A program made the position numbers and the translations under genes. Below, piece after piece: positions 37,755 through 47,612 of a DNA stretch of 64,000 nucleotides (the stretch's first letter is position 1; the number at the start of each line of letters is the position of its first letter). A model generated the notes under the pieces. It was given only the letters and a program-made list of their open reading frames with translations. It ran no database searches and was not told the DNA's origin. Origin of the DNA: Liolophura sinensis (lineage: Eukaryota; Mollusca; Polyplacophora; Chitonida; Chitonidae); the NCBI RefSeq assembly GCF_032854445.1, contig NC_088305.1, positions 15,359,717 through 15,423,716 on the forward strand, written 5' to 3'.

Positions 37755-40700
37755 ACACACACTCACACACACACACACACACACACACGGGAATACATTG
37801 CAACATAAGTTAGTAGTAATTGGAAGGTCGTGGGTTCCCCCCCCCCTCCAACCCCCACCATAATGTTCGCCGCCGTCGTCGTGTAAGTGAAATATTCTTC
37901 AGTACGGCGTAAAACACAAAATCAAACAAATACTAGTAATTGGATCAAAACTTTCCCGCAAAAAATGAATTATCTTAATTTCCCCTTTAGTAATGATAAG
38001 AAATATATACCGCTAATCTTATTACAAATTTCAAAAATCACTTGTATATACATTAAACTTTAACAAGTAAAAGACATTAAATTTAAAGTTTACAATGTAT
38101 GTATATTTGCATATCATATAGATATACTGAATCCGTTTATTTTACCAGATACAATTAATGCGACTAAATTTATTCATACTAAAAACATATGTTATCTTCA
38201 GAGTAAATAAATTTAGTAAAAAATAACACAACAGAGTTAAAAGCCCAGCAGACTTACCGTATGTTTGTGACGGGTCGCGTTTTATGGATCATGACATCAC
38301 AGATCGGACAAAATTTACTTGTCTCCAGGTAACGCAAGATACACGTCCGGCAAACTAGTAAAATAAATGTGATAACAAAAACAACCCCGTTAATGAAAAG
38401 TTAATTGTTAGGCCAAATAATTTTAATAAATAATGATTTTTTCACTATGTATATATAATATTTATTTTAATAGAAATGTTTTATGCATTTTCTAATCAGC
38501 TTTATTTATAAATTATTACATAAAAATAAAAATCTAAAAAAAATAATTAAAATATATATAAATATCATGAGCGTGATTTAAATAACGTACGTAGGTATAC
38601 TTTAAGTGGTCCTTTGAAAAATATCCTACATATATATATGCAATATTATTCCGACTGCCAAAGGAGATATCTGTTTTTTTTTTTAAGTGATCTAATTAAT
38701 TAGAAAATTATTGGTAATGGCATGCTGATATTTAGAGGACCCGGAAATATTCAGAGCGATGAGGACACAATTCTCACATTTTTTGGGGCGGGGGATTTAT
38801 CTCAAACTGAGATAAATCCACCCTTTGTTGCTGGATCAATTTATACCTAATGATGCATCTAGTGATCACCAGCGTTGATTGTACACAGTGCTAATGCCGA
38901 AGAGCCCAACAAGAATTAAACAGTTAAGCAACGTTTAACATGGGTGTCCTCTCACGGCACTTCAACGCCAAGCCGACCAGAGGGCTGCATGCTCATTGGC
39001 TCAAACCGCGACACGCTGATGAATATTCACGCCGTGAACAGGGTCATGGTTATCCGCGAAGACCGATATCATTGCGCCGAAGAGAATAAATTTCCCTCTC
39101 TGTTTCGTCAAACGGAAACAACTGAGTGAGATACGCTAGATGAAAAGTAAAGCTCCCAGCGCCTCGCATAGCTAGCGTGGATTCTGCGGTATTTCGGGAG
39201 CTAACCCATCTGTTCTATCCTCCCCTTCACTGCTTATTCTTCGGCACTGTTTTCTTTGCGAGGGCAGCCGCGGCACAGCCTTTGTATTAAATATCCTTAC
39301 GCCCTAACCACGCGGCCACCTGGACCATAAGTTAGTTCAGTTAAAAGAACACCATTTTAAAATTTTCTGGGCCGGCCGACGGATCAGGAATAGGTGTCTC
39401 GCTTTACAAAACTTTGTGTAAACGATTCACATTCGGATTTATTTCTGTGCCAGATCACGAGTCACGCGTACAGCGCTGTCTGAGCCTTAAGCACATCGAC
39501 GTGTCAGAAAACTGGCTCGCAGGATACTCATATTTTATCAGCAAATCCTTGTCTTCTGTTACCTCTTGTTCTTGGTTCTTTTTCCACTAATAGTTAGACA
39601 GACTTGCTTTGTGAATGAGCAGGACTGTCTCAACACTACAGGAGTTACACAGATGGGGACTTCGATATGTAGGACTCAACGCGACCTACTCACATCATCA
39701 CCACGTGACTGACAATTACAATGCCTTTAAAATTGCGGAAACAAAACGACATTTAAATATGTAAGCGTCTAACTTCATGCACACTTTATGACTGTTATGT
39801 AACATATGAGCAAAATCTAACTATTCCGAAATTGTACATAAAAGAAAAAAAGACGCTGCTGATATGGAGAGAGACAATCTAAGTAAATATAAGAATTAGG
39901 AACATCAGACATTCTATAACCGTGTATTTATATGAATAAAGACGCCATGAAAATACAATATTTATAACTGTATACCTTACTGAGATCACTAAAGATATTT
40001 TAAAACCTATCCCTTCGTGTGCACTAGAGGTTATACAATTCTACATTATGTTCCCACGATATTGTAAACGATGCATATTTTACAAGTGTGAAATAAGAAA
40101 TGTAAAACAGTCCTACATCGACTGAACGCTGGCGTCAATTTCTAGCAAAACGCTTGACAATATATGCATTATTACTGCGGTGTTTACTGGTGTATGGTGT
40201 GAATATACGTTCTACACTTCCCTTAGGAATAGATTTAAATTTTCATTTTGTCTTTGTGGTGGGAAATTAAACAACTCAGCACTTACATGAATGTAACAAT
40301 ATATACGCCAAGAAAAATCTCACATATGCACAGAGACAATCTATTCGTGTGTACGCCTATATGTGTATAGATTCTGTTCCCACCTGTATTAAGACAATCT
40401 ATAATTCTGTATTCACCTGTATACAGACAAACAATAATTCTGCACTCACACGTATACAGACGAACTACAATTCTGTACGCACACGTATACAGACGAACTA
40501 TAATTCTGCACTCGCATATATAAAGACAATCTACAATCCTGTGCTCACATGTATACAGACGAACTATAATTCTGCACTCGCATGTATAAAGACAATCTAC
40601 AACCCTGTGCTCACATGTATAAAGACAATCTACAATCCTGTGCTCACATGAATGTAGACAAATTAAAATTCTGCACTCACATGTATATAGAGAATATACA

Positions 40701-40825
40701 ATTCTGTACTCACATGAATGCAGACATTCTATAATTGTGGTAGCGTCCACATAATAGCCGCCACAGAGTACACACTTTAGATGTGGGTTTAAATCCGTTA
40801 TTTTCAACCGCGTCGTCCGATACAT
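29633..40825 (-). CDS. BMI1: Polycomb group RING finger protein, BMI1/MEL18 (PCGF2/4) class, nine coding exons
   Basis: Join (minus strand) 40825-40714, 38354-38258, 36946-36891, 34580-34533, 32948-32843, 32530-32491, 32183-32085, 31346-31266 and 30523-29633. All introns are GT-AG and all phases agree, giving 509 residues. The N-terminus [20 protein letters not shown] is typical of the family. The C3HC4 RING ligands are C18, C21, C34, H36, C39, C42, C53 and C56. The block [18 protein letters not shown] is at 71-88. The RAWUL domain runs from about 120 to 235 and includes [10 protein letters not shown] (159-168) and [13 protein letters not shown] (201-213). Family knowledge: PCGF proteins pair with RING1 in Polycomb repressive complex 1, which ubiquitinates histone H2A at K119 and represses transcription in the nucleus. 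The tail after about residue 240 is K/E/D/S/N-rich and has a basic cluster KKDKKTKR at 470-477. The class is certain; orthology to BMI1 versus MEL18 cannot apply if the vertebrate duplication came later. No other gene is recognised within its introns. Confidence 0.96.
31266..31346 (-). CDS. BMI1: PCGF coding exon 8 (RAWUL core)
   Basis: Acceptor TTGTGCAG, donor GTAAGTAAT; 81 nt, phase 0 on both sides. It encodes [14 protein letters not shown] and then [13 protein letters not shown], the most diagnostic motif of the PCGF2/4 proteins. Confidence 0.96.
31749..31778. repeat. GGCT microsatellite in PCGF intron 7-8 region
   Basis: Short run of GGCT/AGCTGGCT tetranucleotides within intron 7. Confidence 0.8.
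31919..31975 (+). mobile_element. Diverged 3' end of SINE-B
   Basis: GTCGTTATGCAACTGAAAAA followed by ATGACGTAAAACCGAAAGCA resembles the 3' end of the 6510-6842 element in the plus orientation; old copy in intron 7. Confidence 0.5.
32085..32183 (-). CDS. BMI1: PCGF coding exon 7 (RAWUL core)
   Basis: Acceptor GTTTTCCCAG, donor GTATGTGTG; 99 nt, phase 0 on both sides. It encodes [20 protein letters not shown] and then [13 protein letters not shown], clearly the family's YLRCPAAMTV segment. Confidence 0.95.
32420..32492 (-). repeat. 20-bp tandem repeat at the start of intron 6
   Basis: Three 20-bp units (32420-32479) plus a partial fourth that merges with the exon 6 donor region. The donor GT itself is not conserved in the copies. 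Confidence 0.75.
32491..32530 (-). CDS. BMI1: PCGF coding exon 6 (short linker exon)
   Basis: Acceptor TTTATTTCAG, donor GTATGTTTTT; only 40 nt. It completes a Gly codon and adds [13 protein letters not shown], the variable loop inside RAWUL that in vertebrate BMI1 is also charged. It is supported by phase agreement on both sides rather than by strong conservation. Confidence 0.85.
32655..32853 (-). repeat. 41-43-bp tandem array seeded on the exon 5 donor, filling intron 5
   Basis: Five units are spaced 41, 41, 43 and 43 bp. On the minus strand the first is the exon 5 end and donor (TTAAGTACAGG-GTAGGTGTAAGC). The others read TTAACTACAGG-GTAATTGTAAGC, the same with GTAAAT, then TTAACTACA-GTAAGTGTAAGC and a GTGAGT copy. 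The array takes up about 190 of the 312 bases of the intron. Confidence 0.93.
32843..32948 (-). CDS. BMI1: PCGF coding exon 5 (start of RAWUL)
   Basis: Acceptor TTGTAG, donor GTAGGTGTAAGC; 106 nt, phases 1 to 2. It encodes the linker and then [18 protein letters not shown], the first strand region of the RAWUL domain. A second acceptor AG five bases further in (exon start 32943) is possible, but only the first keeps the frame with exon 4. The donor belongs to the first unit of the tandem array that fills intron 5. Confidence 0.92.
34276..34503 (-). mobile_element. SINE-A copy in PCGF intron 4
   Basis: Nearly full-length, minus-oriented copy with a tRNA-like head (near 34503) and the conserved 3' end. 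TGCAGTAC flanks it at 34259-34266 and 34508-34515, a likely target-site duplication. It starts about 30 bases downstream of the exon 4 donor. Confidence 0.9.
34533..34580 (-). CDS. BMI1: PCGF coding exon 4
   Basis: Acceptor GATTTTTCAG, donor GTATGTGC; 48 nt. It encodes [15 protein letters not shown] with split codons on both sides (Asn before, Val after), matching the basic EMKRRR segment found in BMI1/MEL18. A SINE begins about 30 bases past the donor. Confidence 0.93.
35390..35640. promoter_or_regulatory. CG-rich block in PCGF intron 3
   Basis: A local jump in G+C with many CG dinucleotides (for example CCGCGGGAACCCCGCGCGG) inside an otherwise AT-rich intron. It could be an internal promoter, enhancer or small CpG island; no exon signature was found in it. 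Confidence 0.35.
36891..36946 (-). CDS. BMI1: PCGF coding exon 3
   Basis: Acceptor GTGTTTCAG, donor GTGAGTAAAG; 56 nt. With a split Arg codon at its start it encodes [18 protein letters not shown], the conserved block after the RING. It ends in phase 1. Confidence 0.95.
37682..37788. repeat. (CA)n microsatellite with CT interruptions
   Basis: About 50 CA dinucleotides broken by CTCA and CATA variants. The His/Thr open frames across it are not genes. Confidence 0.97.
37826..37927 (+). mobile_element. SINE-A 3' fragment
   Basis: GGTCGTGGGTT, a C-rich stretch, then GTAAGTGAAATATTCTTCAG and the CGGCGTAAAACAC tail. Confidence 0.85.
38258..38354 (-). CDS. BMI1: PCGF coding exon 2 (second half of RING)
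   Basis: Acceptor TTTTACTAG, donor GTAAGTC; 97 nt, phases 1 to 2. It encodes [20 protein letters not shown] and then [12 protein letters not shown], supplying RING ligands C39, C42, C53 and C56. Confidence 0.95.
39297..39330 (-). mobile_element. tRNA-like head fragment
   Basis: The minus strand reads GGTGGCCGCGTGGTTAGGGC, an A-box-like sequence of a tRNA-derived repeat head. No matching B box or SINE body was seen. Confidence 0.3.
40379..40736 (-). repeat. 33-bp tandem array seeded on the exon 1 / intron 1 boundary
   Basis: Eleven units of 33 bp read on the minus strand. The first unit is the last 23 bases of PCGF exon 1 plus the first 10 bases of intron 1 (GTGAGTACAG). Ten more copies follow in the intron, most keeping the form TATACAT-GTGAGNNCAG. 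Because 33 is a multiple of three and no stop occurs, the exon 1 reading frame continues through the array as 11-residue units such as [11 protein letters not shown], up to a stop at about 40283. Confidence 0.95.
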
Positions 40826-40826
40826 C
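40714..40826 (-). CDS. BMI1: PCGF coding exon 1 (start codon, first half of RING)
   Basis: The acceptor TTTTCTCTTTGCAG lies directly before a single G and then the ATG at 40825, so the 5' UTR must come from an upstream exon. It encodes residues 1-37 (C18, C21, C34 and H36 of the RING) and ends in phase 1 after TTCAT at the donor GTGAGTACAG. The last 23 bases of the exon are also the first part of the 33-bp tandem array in intron 1. Confidence 0.95.
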
Positions 40827-41018
40827 CTGCAAAGAGAAAAGGGGAACTTTCAAAGTGAAATTGTAACAAACTGGCGCAAATTTACGACAACACTGATTCA
40901 GCAAAAAAACGACGGAAAACTCTCACATAATGGCATGCTTATTGACAATATATGCTTATTACAATTTCGAACCAAATGTCTATGGATTTAGTGATACGAC
41001 CCAATTTTATACGTGTAT

Positions 41019-41293
41019 TTGTTTGATTGGTGTTTAACGCCGGGCTCAAAAATTTGTTACTCATGTGATCGTGGTCTGGTTTATGGATAGAGGAAACGAG
41101 TGCATTCAGAGTAAAGCATCGATCTTCGCCAAAGTACCTGACAAATTTTTTTACTTAAAGCCCCAGCCTAAACAGCGAGAGCAGGATTCGAACACACGAC
41201 CTGTCTCCTCATGAATTTGCCAAGGGTGGCGGCGAGCAAGCGCGTTAACCATTTGAGCGAGCGCTTTGACCAACTGAGCCGGCGAGGCACCGG
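41019..41293 (-). mobile_element. Second tRNA-derived SINE family (SINE-D)
   Basis: On the minus strand the head reads GCCGGCTCAGTTGGTC (A box) and GTGTTCGAATCCTGC (B box), followed by an unrelated body and a 3' end (near 41019) distantly like SINE-A. It lies just upstream of PCGF coding exon 1 within the putative leader intron. Confidence 0.75.
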
Positions 41294-42195
41294 CGATCGC
41301 AGTAGGACTGAACGCTGTGTACATCATTATAAAAACCGATAAAAATAAGCGTGATATGCGGAAGATCAGAGGCACATCTCGCACCGTACCAACAGATTGA
41401 TTGTCCCAATACAGTAGGTAAACCCCTTTCAAAGCCCCCGGCCTCAGGCCCATAACTCGGGTAGGCTTGAAAATTTATGAGAAGAAACATGACTAGTATA
41501 AGCAGAGTCGGCAGACAGTCCATTTTCCTGCGCATGATCAAATCTACAGCACACTGCGTGCTGTAACATCTAATGTCCCCTTTGTATCCTGAATGTATCC
41601 ACAATGTATCCTCCACTGATGCATTAGTGGTCCATATTAGGAGAATTCCACAGCTTGAATTAAATTCAATCTTGTCGTGATAAAACACTGAGATAGTAAC
41701 CTGAGTATTTTCAGTTGGTGTCGTGCGCGTGTGTGTATATATATATATATATACACACACACAAAATATACACAAAACAGATTACTTCTGGGCCATCAGC
41801 TGATACACTCTTATATTTGTAATGTGTTGACAAATTGTGTACAATCAACGTACAAGTCGTGTGTAATCGATTCACAACTTACCTGTGAACAGTTTACGGT
41901 ATTATGAAATGTTTTAACTTTCTCTACCTTGAACAAAAAGCACACGTACATGTACACGTTGATAAGGGAATATGCTTTAAGGGCGAGGACGTGCGCCTAC
42001 ATGATAAACTGAGCTGTCTATATTATCCCACCCCATATCTGACAGAACGTGAACAAACAAAGTTTTACTTTCGCTGTTGTGTAATGTAATATACAACTAG
42101 GCTGCGATGAGTGAGAAATAATTATGTTAAGTCTCACCAAAACAAAACCACGTCGCGTCCTGTGCTCACACAAAGTGATACAACTTTGTGACATT

Positions 42196-43145
42196 GTGAT
42201 TGCGCGGTGTATAACAAGGCCGCGGTGTACAACAAGCACATGGTTTATAACAAGCACATGGTGTATATAACAAGCTCGCGGCGTGTAACAAGCACATGGT
42301 GTATAACAAGCACATGGTTTATAACAAGCCTGCGGTGTATAAAAAACTAACGGTGTATAACAAACCCGTGGTGTATAACAAGCACGTGGTGTATAACAAG
42401 CACATGGTGTATAACAAGCTCATGGTGTATAATAAGCTCATGGTGTATAACAAGCACACGGTTTATAACAAGCCTGCGGTGTATAAAAAACTAGCGGTGT
42501 ATAACAAACCCGCGGTGTATAACAAACCCGCGCTGTATAACAAGCACGTGGTGTATAAGAAGCACGTGGTGTATAAGAAGCTTATGGTGTACAACAAGCT
42601 CATGGCGTATAACAAGCCCGCGGTGTATAACAAGCTCATGGTGTATAACAAACTCATGGCGTATAACAAGCTCATGGCGTATAACAAGCTCATGGCGTAT
42701 AGCAAGCTCATGGCATATAACAAGCTCATGGCGTATAACAAGCACATGGTATATAGCCAGCTCATGGCGTATAACAAGCTCCTGGCGTATAACAAGCTCA
42801 TGGCGTAGAACAAGCACGTGGTGTACAACAAGTTCATGGCGTATAACAAGCTCATGGCGTAGAACAAGCTCATGGCGTATAACAAGCGGTGTATAACAAG
42901 CTCATGGTGTATAACAAACTCATGGCGTATAACAAGCTCATGGCGTATAACAAGCTCATGGCGTATAACAAGCACATGGTATATAGCAAGCTCATGGCGT
43001 ATAACAAGCTCCTGGCGTATAACAAGCTCATGGCGTATAACAAGCACGTGGCGTATAACAAGCTCATGGCGTATAACAAGCTCATGGCGTATAACAAGCT
43101 CATGGCGTATAACAAGCACATGGTATATAACAAGCACATGCTGTG
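42196..43145. repeat. 18-bp minisatellite, about 50 copies
   Basis: Units GTGTATAACAAGCACATG and GCGTATAACAAGCTCATG, with higher-order blocks. The 6-codon period gives long open frames on both strands (VYNKHM-type; LVIRHE-type), which I do not consider genes. It lies inside the putative leader intron. Confidence 0.97.
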
Positions 43146-43149
43146 TACC

Positions 43150-44185
43150 AGAATACCAAGCCCTTGGTGTCGTATAACGTCAGATAATAAGTTAGCGATC
43201 GCTTGTTAACAGAATGGGGAATTCATACACTCACAACATTTCCACGTGGCCATCAGCGCAAATAACACGTCTGGGCACATAATCAAGGGCGAAGAGCTGT
43301 CTACGTACGCAACGATCAGAAATACGAGGTAATGTTTCAGTCTTCGATGAAACACGCCGCAATACACGAATTGTCTAGAGTCCAGATATCTCATGCATTA
43401 AGTGTTGTTTTCTTTCTTTCTTGGCTAAAATGAATGACTATCAGTACTTCCACTGTATGATAACATAACGAAAAAGTATTTTTAGAATTAAACTTTGCAT
43501 ATATTCAAATTGATATGAAACAAAGATCCAATCAAGACAAAAGGGTATTAAGATTGGTTGGTTTCCGTAGGCAATATATTACACCACAATGTAGGTTAAT
43601 AATCGAAGCATGTTACCCTAGCGCTGATCACTTGTTGCAATTCTACGCATTAATTTAAGTCTAGTTTTCAGCTCAAATCGCAACTCTGTATATGTGCAGG
43701 ATAGACGAACATATAAACCTTACTTGTCACTAGTAAGTAAGTACTCATGCACCAGTCGATGATCACAGCACTATATTAATCAATCAGCAACAGTCAATCG
43801 ATATAATATCATGAAATAAAGCCGTAGACGATCAATTGCGCCCAGTAGGATTAAATGGTACAGATCTGACATCTCATCAAGGGCAGTCTTATTATACCAG
43901 AGCAGACATTGGCTAGACAAGCCGCTTGCCATCAACGTCTAGACAAATCCATGCCTATAGTCTGGGAGATGTTCCACACAATACCCATCCAATTAGAAAT
44001 CAATCGATATGTGTTTCTGTGATACAAGCGAGCAAAAATTTATAAAGCAACATTATTTCAAAGAAGAGAGTAAACGCTTGAAATTATACGCCCAACATGT
44101 GGATAGAATGTTACTGTATGATAAGTTCAGCATTAAATTAAATACGGATATACGTATGCTTATACGCCGATGATTTCGAGAGAGT
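43150..44185. other. No gene recognised
   Basis: AT-rich intronic sequence (if the leader exon is right); nothing found. Confidence 0.55.
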
Positions 44186-44192
44186 CACCATG

Positions 44193-44545
44193 ACAGACGA
44201 AGATGTATACAAATCGTCGTCATGGCAAATGTATATATATACGAATCGTCGCCATGACAAATGTATATGTATACAAATCGTCGCCATGACAAATGTATAT
44301 GTATACAAATCGTCGTCATGGCAAATGTATATGTATACAAATCGTCTTCATGGCAAATGTATATGTATACAAATCGTCGTCATGGCAAACGTATATGTAT
44401 ACAAATCGTCATGACAAATGTATATGTATACAAATCGTCGCCATGACAAATGTATATGTATACAAATCGTCGTCATGACAAATGTATATGTATACAAATC
44501 GTCGTCGTGAGATGTGAATACAAATCGTCGTCATGACAGATACCA
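44193..44545. repeat. 32-bp minisatellite
   Basis: About 11 units of GTCGTCATGGCAAATGTATA-TGTATACAAATC. Confidence 0.97.
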
Positions 44546-45139
44546 GCATATGACTCGTCGCCATGAAAACGCACTAAGAAATTTACAAATGTCACTGATA
44601 CCAGACGAACAACAAAACTCATACAGCAAATTATAATATTTGTTTTCAGTTTCTAAATAATACATCTTCTAAACTTTTGGTAATACACATCGACAGAAAT
44701 ATCATACTTCCGTCGATGTTTACACGCGCTTATGCCCTGGTATGAAAGATGATGGACAAAACGGAACACACAAACCTCCTTCATACATTAGCTCACAGAT
44801 TTCCTTATTGTAACAAATACGAAAGTATGACAAAATCCCCCTAACACAGGGTCCTCCGCGGTCCTTTGAACGAATGATATGTAAATAGAAATCATTCCCT
44901 CTCCATTTGGTACAGGAAATATTTTCACTCTATACACTGAACATGTAAACAGAAAATTCCTCACACGCTACACGGTCAAAATCATCAAAATCCAATAATC
45001 TAGTCCCTAAATAATGGTCAAAAGACTCGCAGATGTCCCCAACAAGACACAAGATTCCATTACGGACTCATACATTCCCTCAGGCTTGCTAAAATGTATG
45101 TGATTAATTTCTGAGACAAAAAATTATGTGTAAATTATC

Positions 45140-45703
45140 AACACAATCAATGGTATAATCCCCCAACAGTCACATAAGTGTGAACAATCACTGGGATAAT
45201 CCTTTAACGGTCGTGTGCATGAGAACAATCAACACAATCACCGGGATAATCTTCCCACAGCCACATACGCGTGAACAATCACTGGGATAGTTCTCTAGCA
45301 GTCGTGTGCGTGAGAACAATCAACACAATTACGGGGATAATCCTCTACCGTTCGTGTGCAAGAGAGCAATCCACACAATCACTGTGATAATCACGAATCC
45401 TCTACCGGTCGTGTGCATGAGAACAATCAACACACTCACTGGAATAATCCTCTACCGGTCGTGTGCATGAGAACAATCAACACAATCACTGGGATAATCC
45501 TCTACCGGTCGTGTGCATGAGAACAATCAACACAATCACTGGGATAATCCTCTACCGGTCGTGTGCATGAGAACAATCCACACAATCACTGGGATAATTC
45601 TCTACCGGTCGTGTGCATGAGAACAATCAACACAATCACTGGGATAATCCTCTACCGGTCGTGTGCATGAGAACAATCAACACAATCACTGGGATAATCC
45701 TCA
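45140..45703. repeat. 50-bp minisatellite
   Basis: About 10 units; the right six nearly identical, containing GGGATAATCCTCTACCGGTC and GTGTGCATGAGAACAATCAA. Confidence 0.97.
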
Positions 45704-47070
45704 AAAAGCCTATGAAATTAGTCCCTATCGTAGGCCCCAAATAAGGAACACAATAGTCATCAAAAAACACAATAAAGTTCATTTCACTTCCATGAGACAT
45801 TTTGTGGGTTTGCTTGTTTGTTTACCACTTGTACTCAATGCAGCTGTCATGTTTCTAACTGCACGTGGTGCACAAGAACGAGGCTCCCCATATCACGTGC
45901 TCTGGCCGCCATTATTATCTGGTAAAGAGGCCTCTTCATTAGCCGTCTCACAACTCTCTTCCGCGTATCGCTCAGCCACCGGCTGTTAATTAAAAACTAA
46001 CAAGGGCTGGGTGCCGGTCGGCCCAGCGAGGGGACCACTCGTCCTCCACTGAATATGCAAGGACGTGTTGATTCCTTTGTGAGGAGGGAATCCGTAATCT
46101 ATGACTTTAGGCGTATCCACGACTACCCCCACCAAGAATCGAGACAAAGGGAAGAAGGGAGATGGCGATATAAATGCGGTTCACATTTAACTTTTTTTAG
46201 ATGCATTTAGAAGTTGGGAAAACACAGTAATACTAATAGTTGACTGGGATTCACATGTATACACTCACAGAATTGGGTGGGGGGGGGGGGGGGGGGGGGG
46301 GTACGCACTGCTGCTTTGGGAAACAACAGTCACTGACATACAAACAAGTAATTGAGCGAAATAGCACAAAAAAGTGTCTAAACATCATCGGGTTTTGAAC
46401 CAATGTCAGAGGAAATCACTACCTGTCAAGAGACGCATCAGGTGAACGCTGCAATTTGCTGAGGTCACGATGGTGGTTGTGATAAACTAAGCGGATGACA
46501 GACTAATTACGCAACTTGACATGTCTACATCAACAAGCTCTGGTGTGATCATAAACATGCCATGTATCATACAATACAAGGCCTCGTTTTCCTTCGGGCT
46601 AGGATACAACACAACACGTTTACATGCTTACGCAGAGAAGTTAAAGTAAGACTTTCATACATGCTGAACAATCGTGAGAATACATCCTGACCTGTGGAGG
46701 TCAAATCCACCCTTTACATCATCCTCATTACGGTTTTATTCTTATACATCAAACAAGGACCCAGAATACATACTGAAATCCTGCTCACCTTCGATCAGTA
46801 TTATTGTTCCTCATACTTCCGATACACATATAGCTGTACGCCAAGTCAAGCCATTGTTATGCATGCTTTTGGAGATGTTGATCGTTTCCAACTGAAGGTA
46901 TATATGTACTATAATATTTACTTCATCTGAATCGTAACTTATACGGTGCAAAGCCAACCTTTTCAAATCTAACCTTGTTACTGGTTCGATGTCCGCCCAC
47001 AGAGGAGCCTTGTGGCCGTTGGCTGAGTAATTTAGTCCTAAATTATTACAAAGATTTTATTACAAAGAAG
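45704..47070. other. No gene recognised; 23-G tract
   Basis: Poly-G at 46279-46301. A frame with a hydrophobic start near 45797 is not supported by splice or domain evidence. Confidence 0.55.
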
Positions 47071-47084
47071 TAGCGCAGAGCAAT

Positions 47085-47243
47085 TACTCAACAACCTCTC
47101 ACCAATGCGATAGCTGTGAGTTCAAGTCCAGTTCATGCTGGTTTCCTCTCTGGTCTTACGTATACGTGGGAAAGTGCGCCAACAACCTGCCGATTGTCGT
47201 GGGTTTTTCCCCCGGATTTTTCTCCCACCATAAACATAATGTG
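47085..47243 (+). mobile_element. Diverged SINE-A
   Basis: CTCACCAATGCGATAGCTGT, GTTCAAGTCCAGTTCATGCT and CGATTGTCGTGGGTTT; the 3' end is lost. Confidence 0.85.
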
Positions 47244-47427
47244 ATGGTGAACAATTTCACAGAGCTGTGTGAAGAGGACTAGTATAGCAGCACTTATTAG
47301 GAATATATGTATGTAATTGATGTCGGATGCTTACTTACATTCCAAGAACACTGAACGCTCCATAGAGTTAATTGTGTCAATTCAATTATATCAGAAAAAA
47401 AGTAAAAAATGTTTTCATGTATTCGAT

Positions 47428-47612
47428 TGTATTTCGTTATTTACGCCGTACTCAAGAATATTTCACCTATAAGCCGGCCGTCAACATTACGCTGGGAGGA
47501 AACCGGATAGAGCCGGAAAGGAAATCAGAATGAGATGGACTTGAAAGCACAGCGACCGCGTTGGTGGGAGGTTCCTGGGTCACGGCGTGCTAACGCTAAC
47601 CACATAGGCTCC
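47428..47612 (-). mobile_element. Diverged SINE-A, nearly full length
   Basis: TACGCCGTACTCAAGAATAT near 47441 through AGCGACCGCGTTGGTGGGAG to the head at about 47612. Confidence 0.88.

Larger units (their letters stand above)
36962..38257. other. PCGF intron 2 with CA microsatellite and SINE-A 3' end
   Basis: A CA/CACACT microsatellite at 37682-37788 is followed by a 3' fragment of SINE-A (plus, about 37826-37927). The remainder is AT-rich with no coding signature. Confidence 0.7.

Noticed and set aside
37633-37863. His/Thr-rich 76-codon frame
   Set aside because: Translation of a CA microsatellite.
42296-43137. Long open frames of 170-224 codons on both strands
   Set aside because: They are the translation of an 18-bp tandem repeat that lacks stops; open on both strands at once and without start context or homology.
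45797-45989. Possible secreted peptide beginning MRHFVGLLVCLPLVL
   Set aside because: The hydrophobic start looks like a signal peptide, but there is no promoter, homology or splice context, and the frame begins inside a minisatellite edge.
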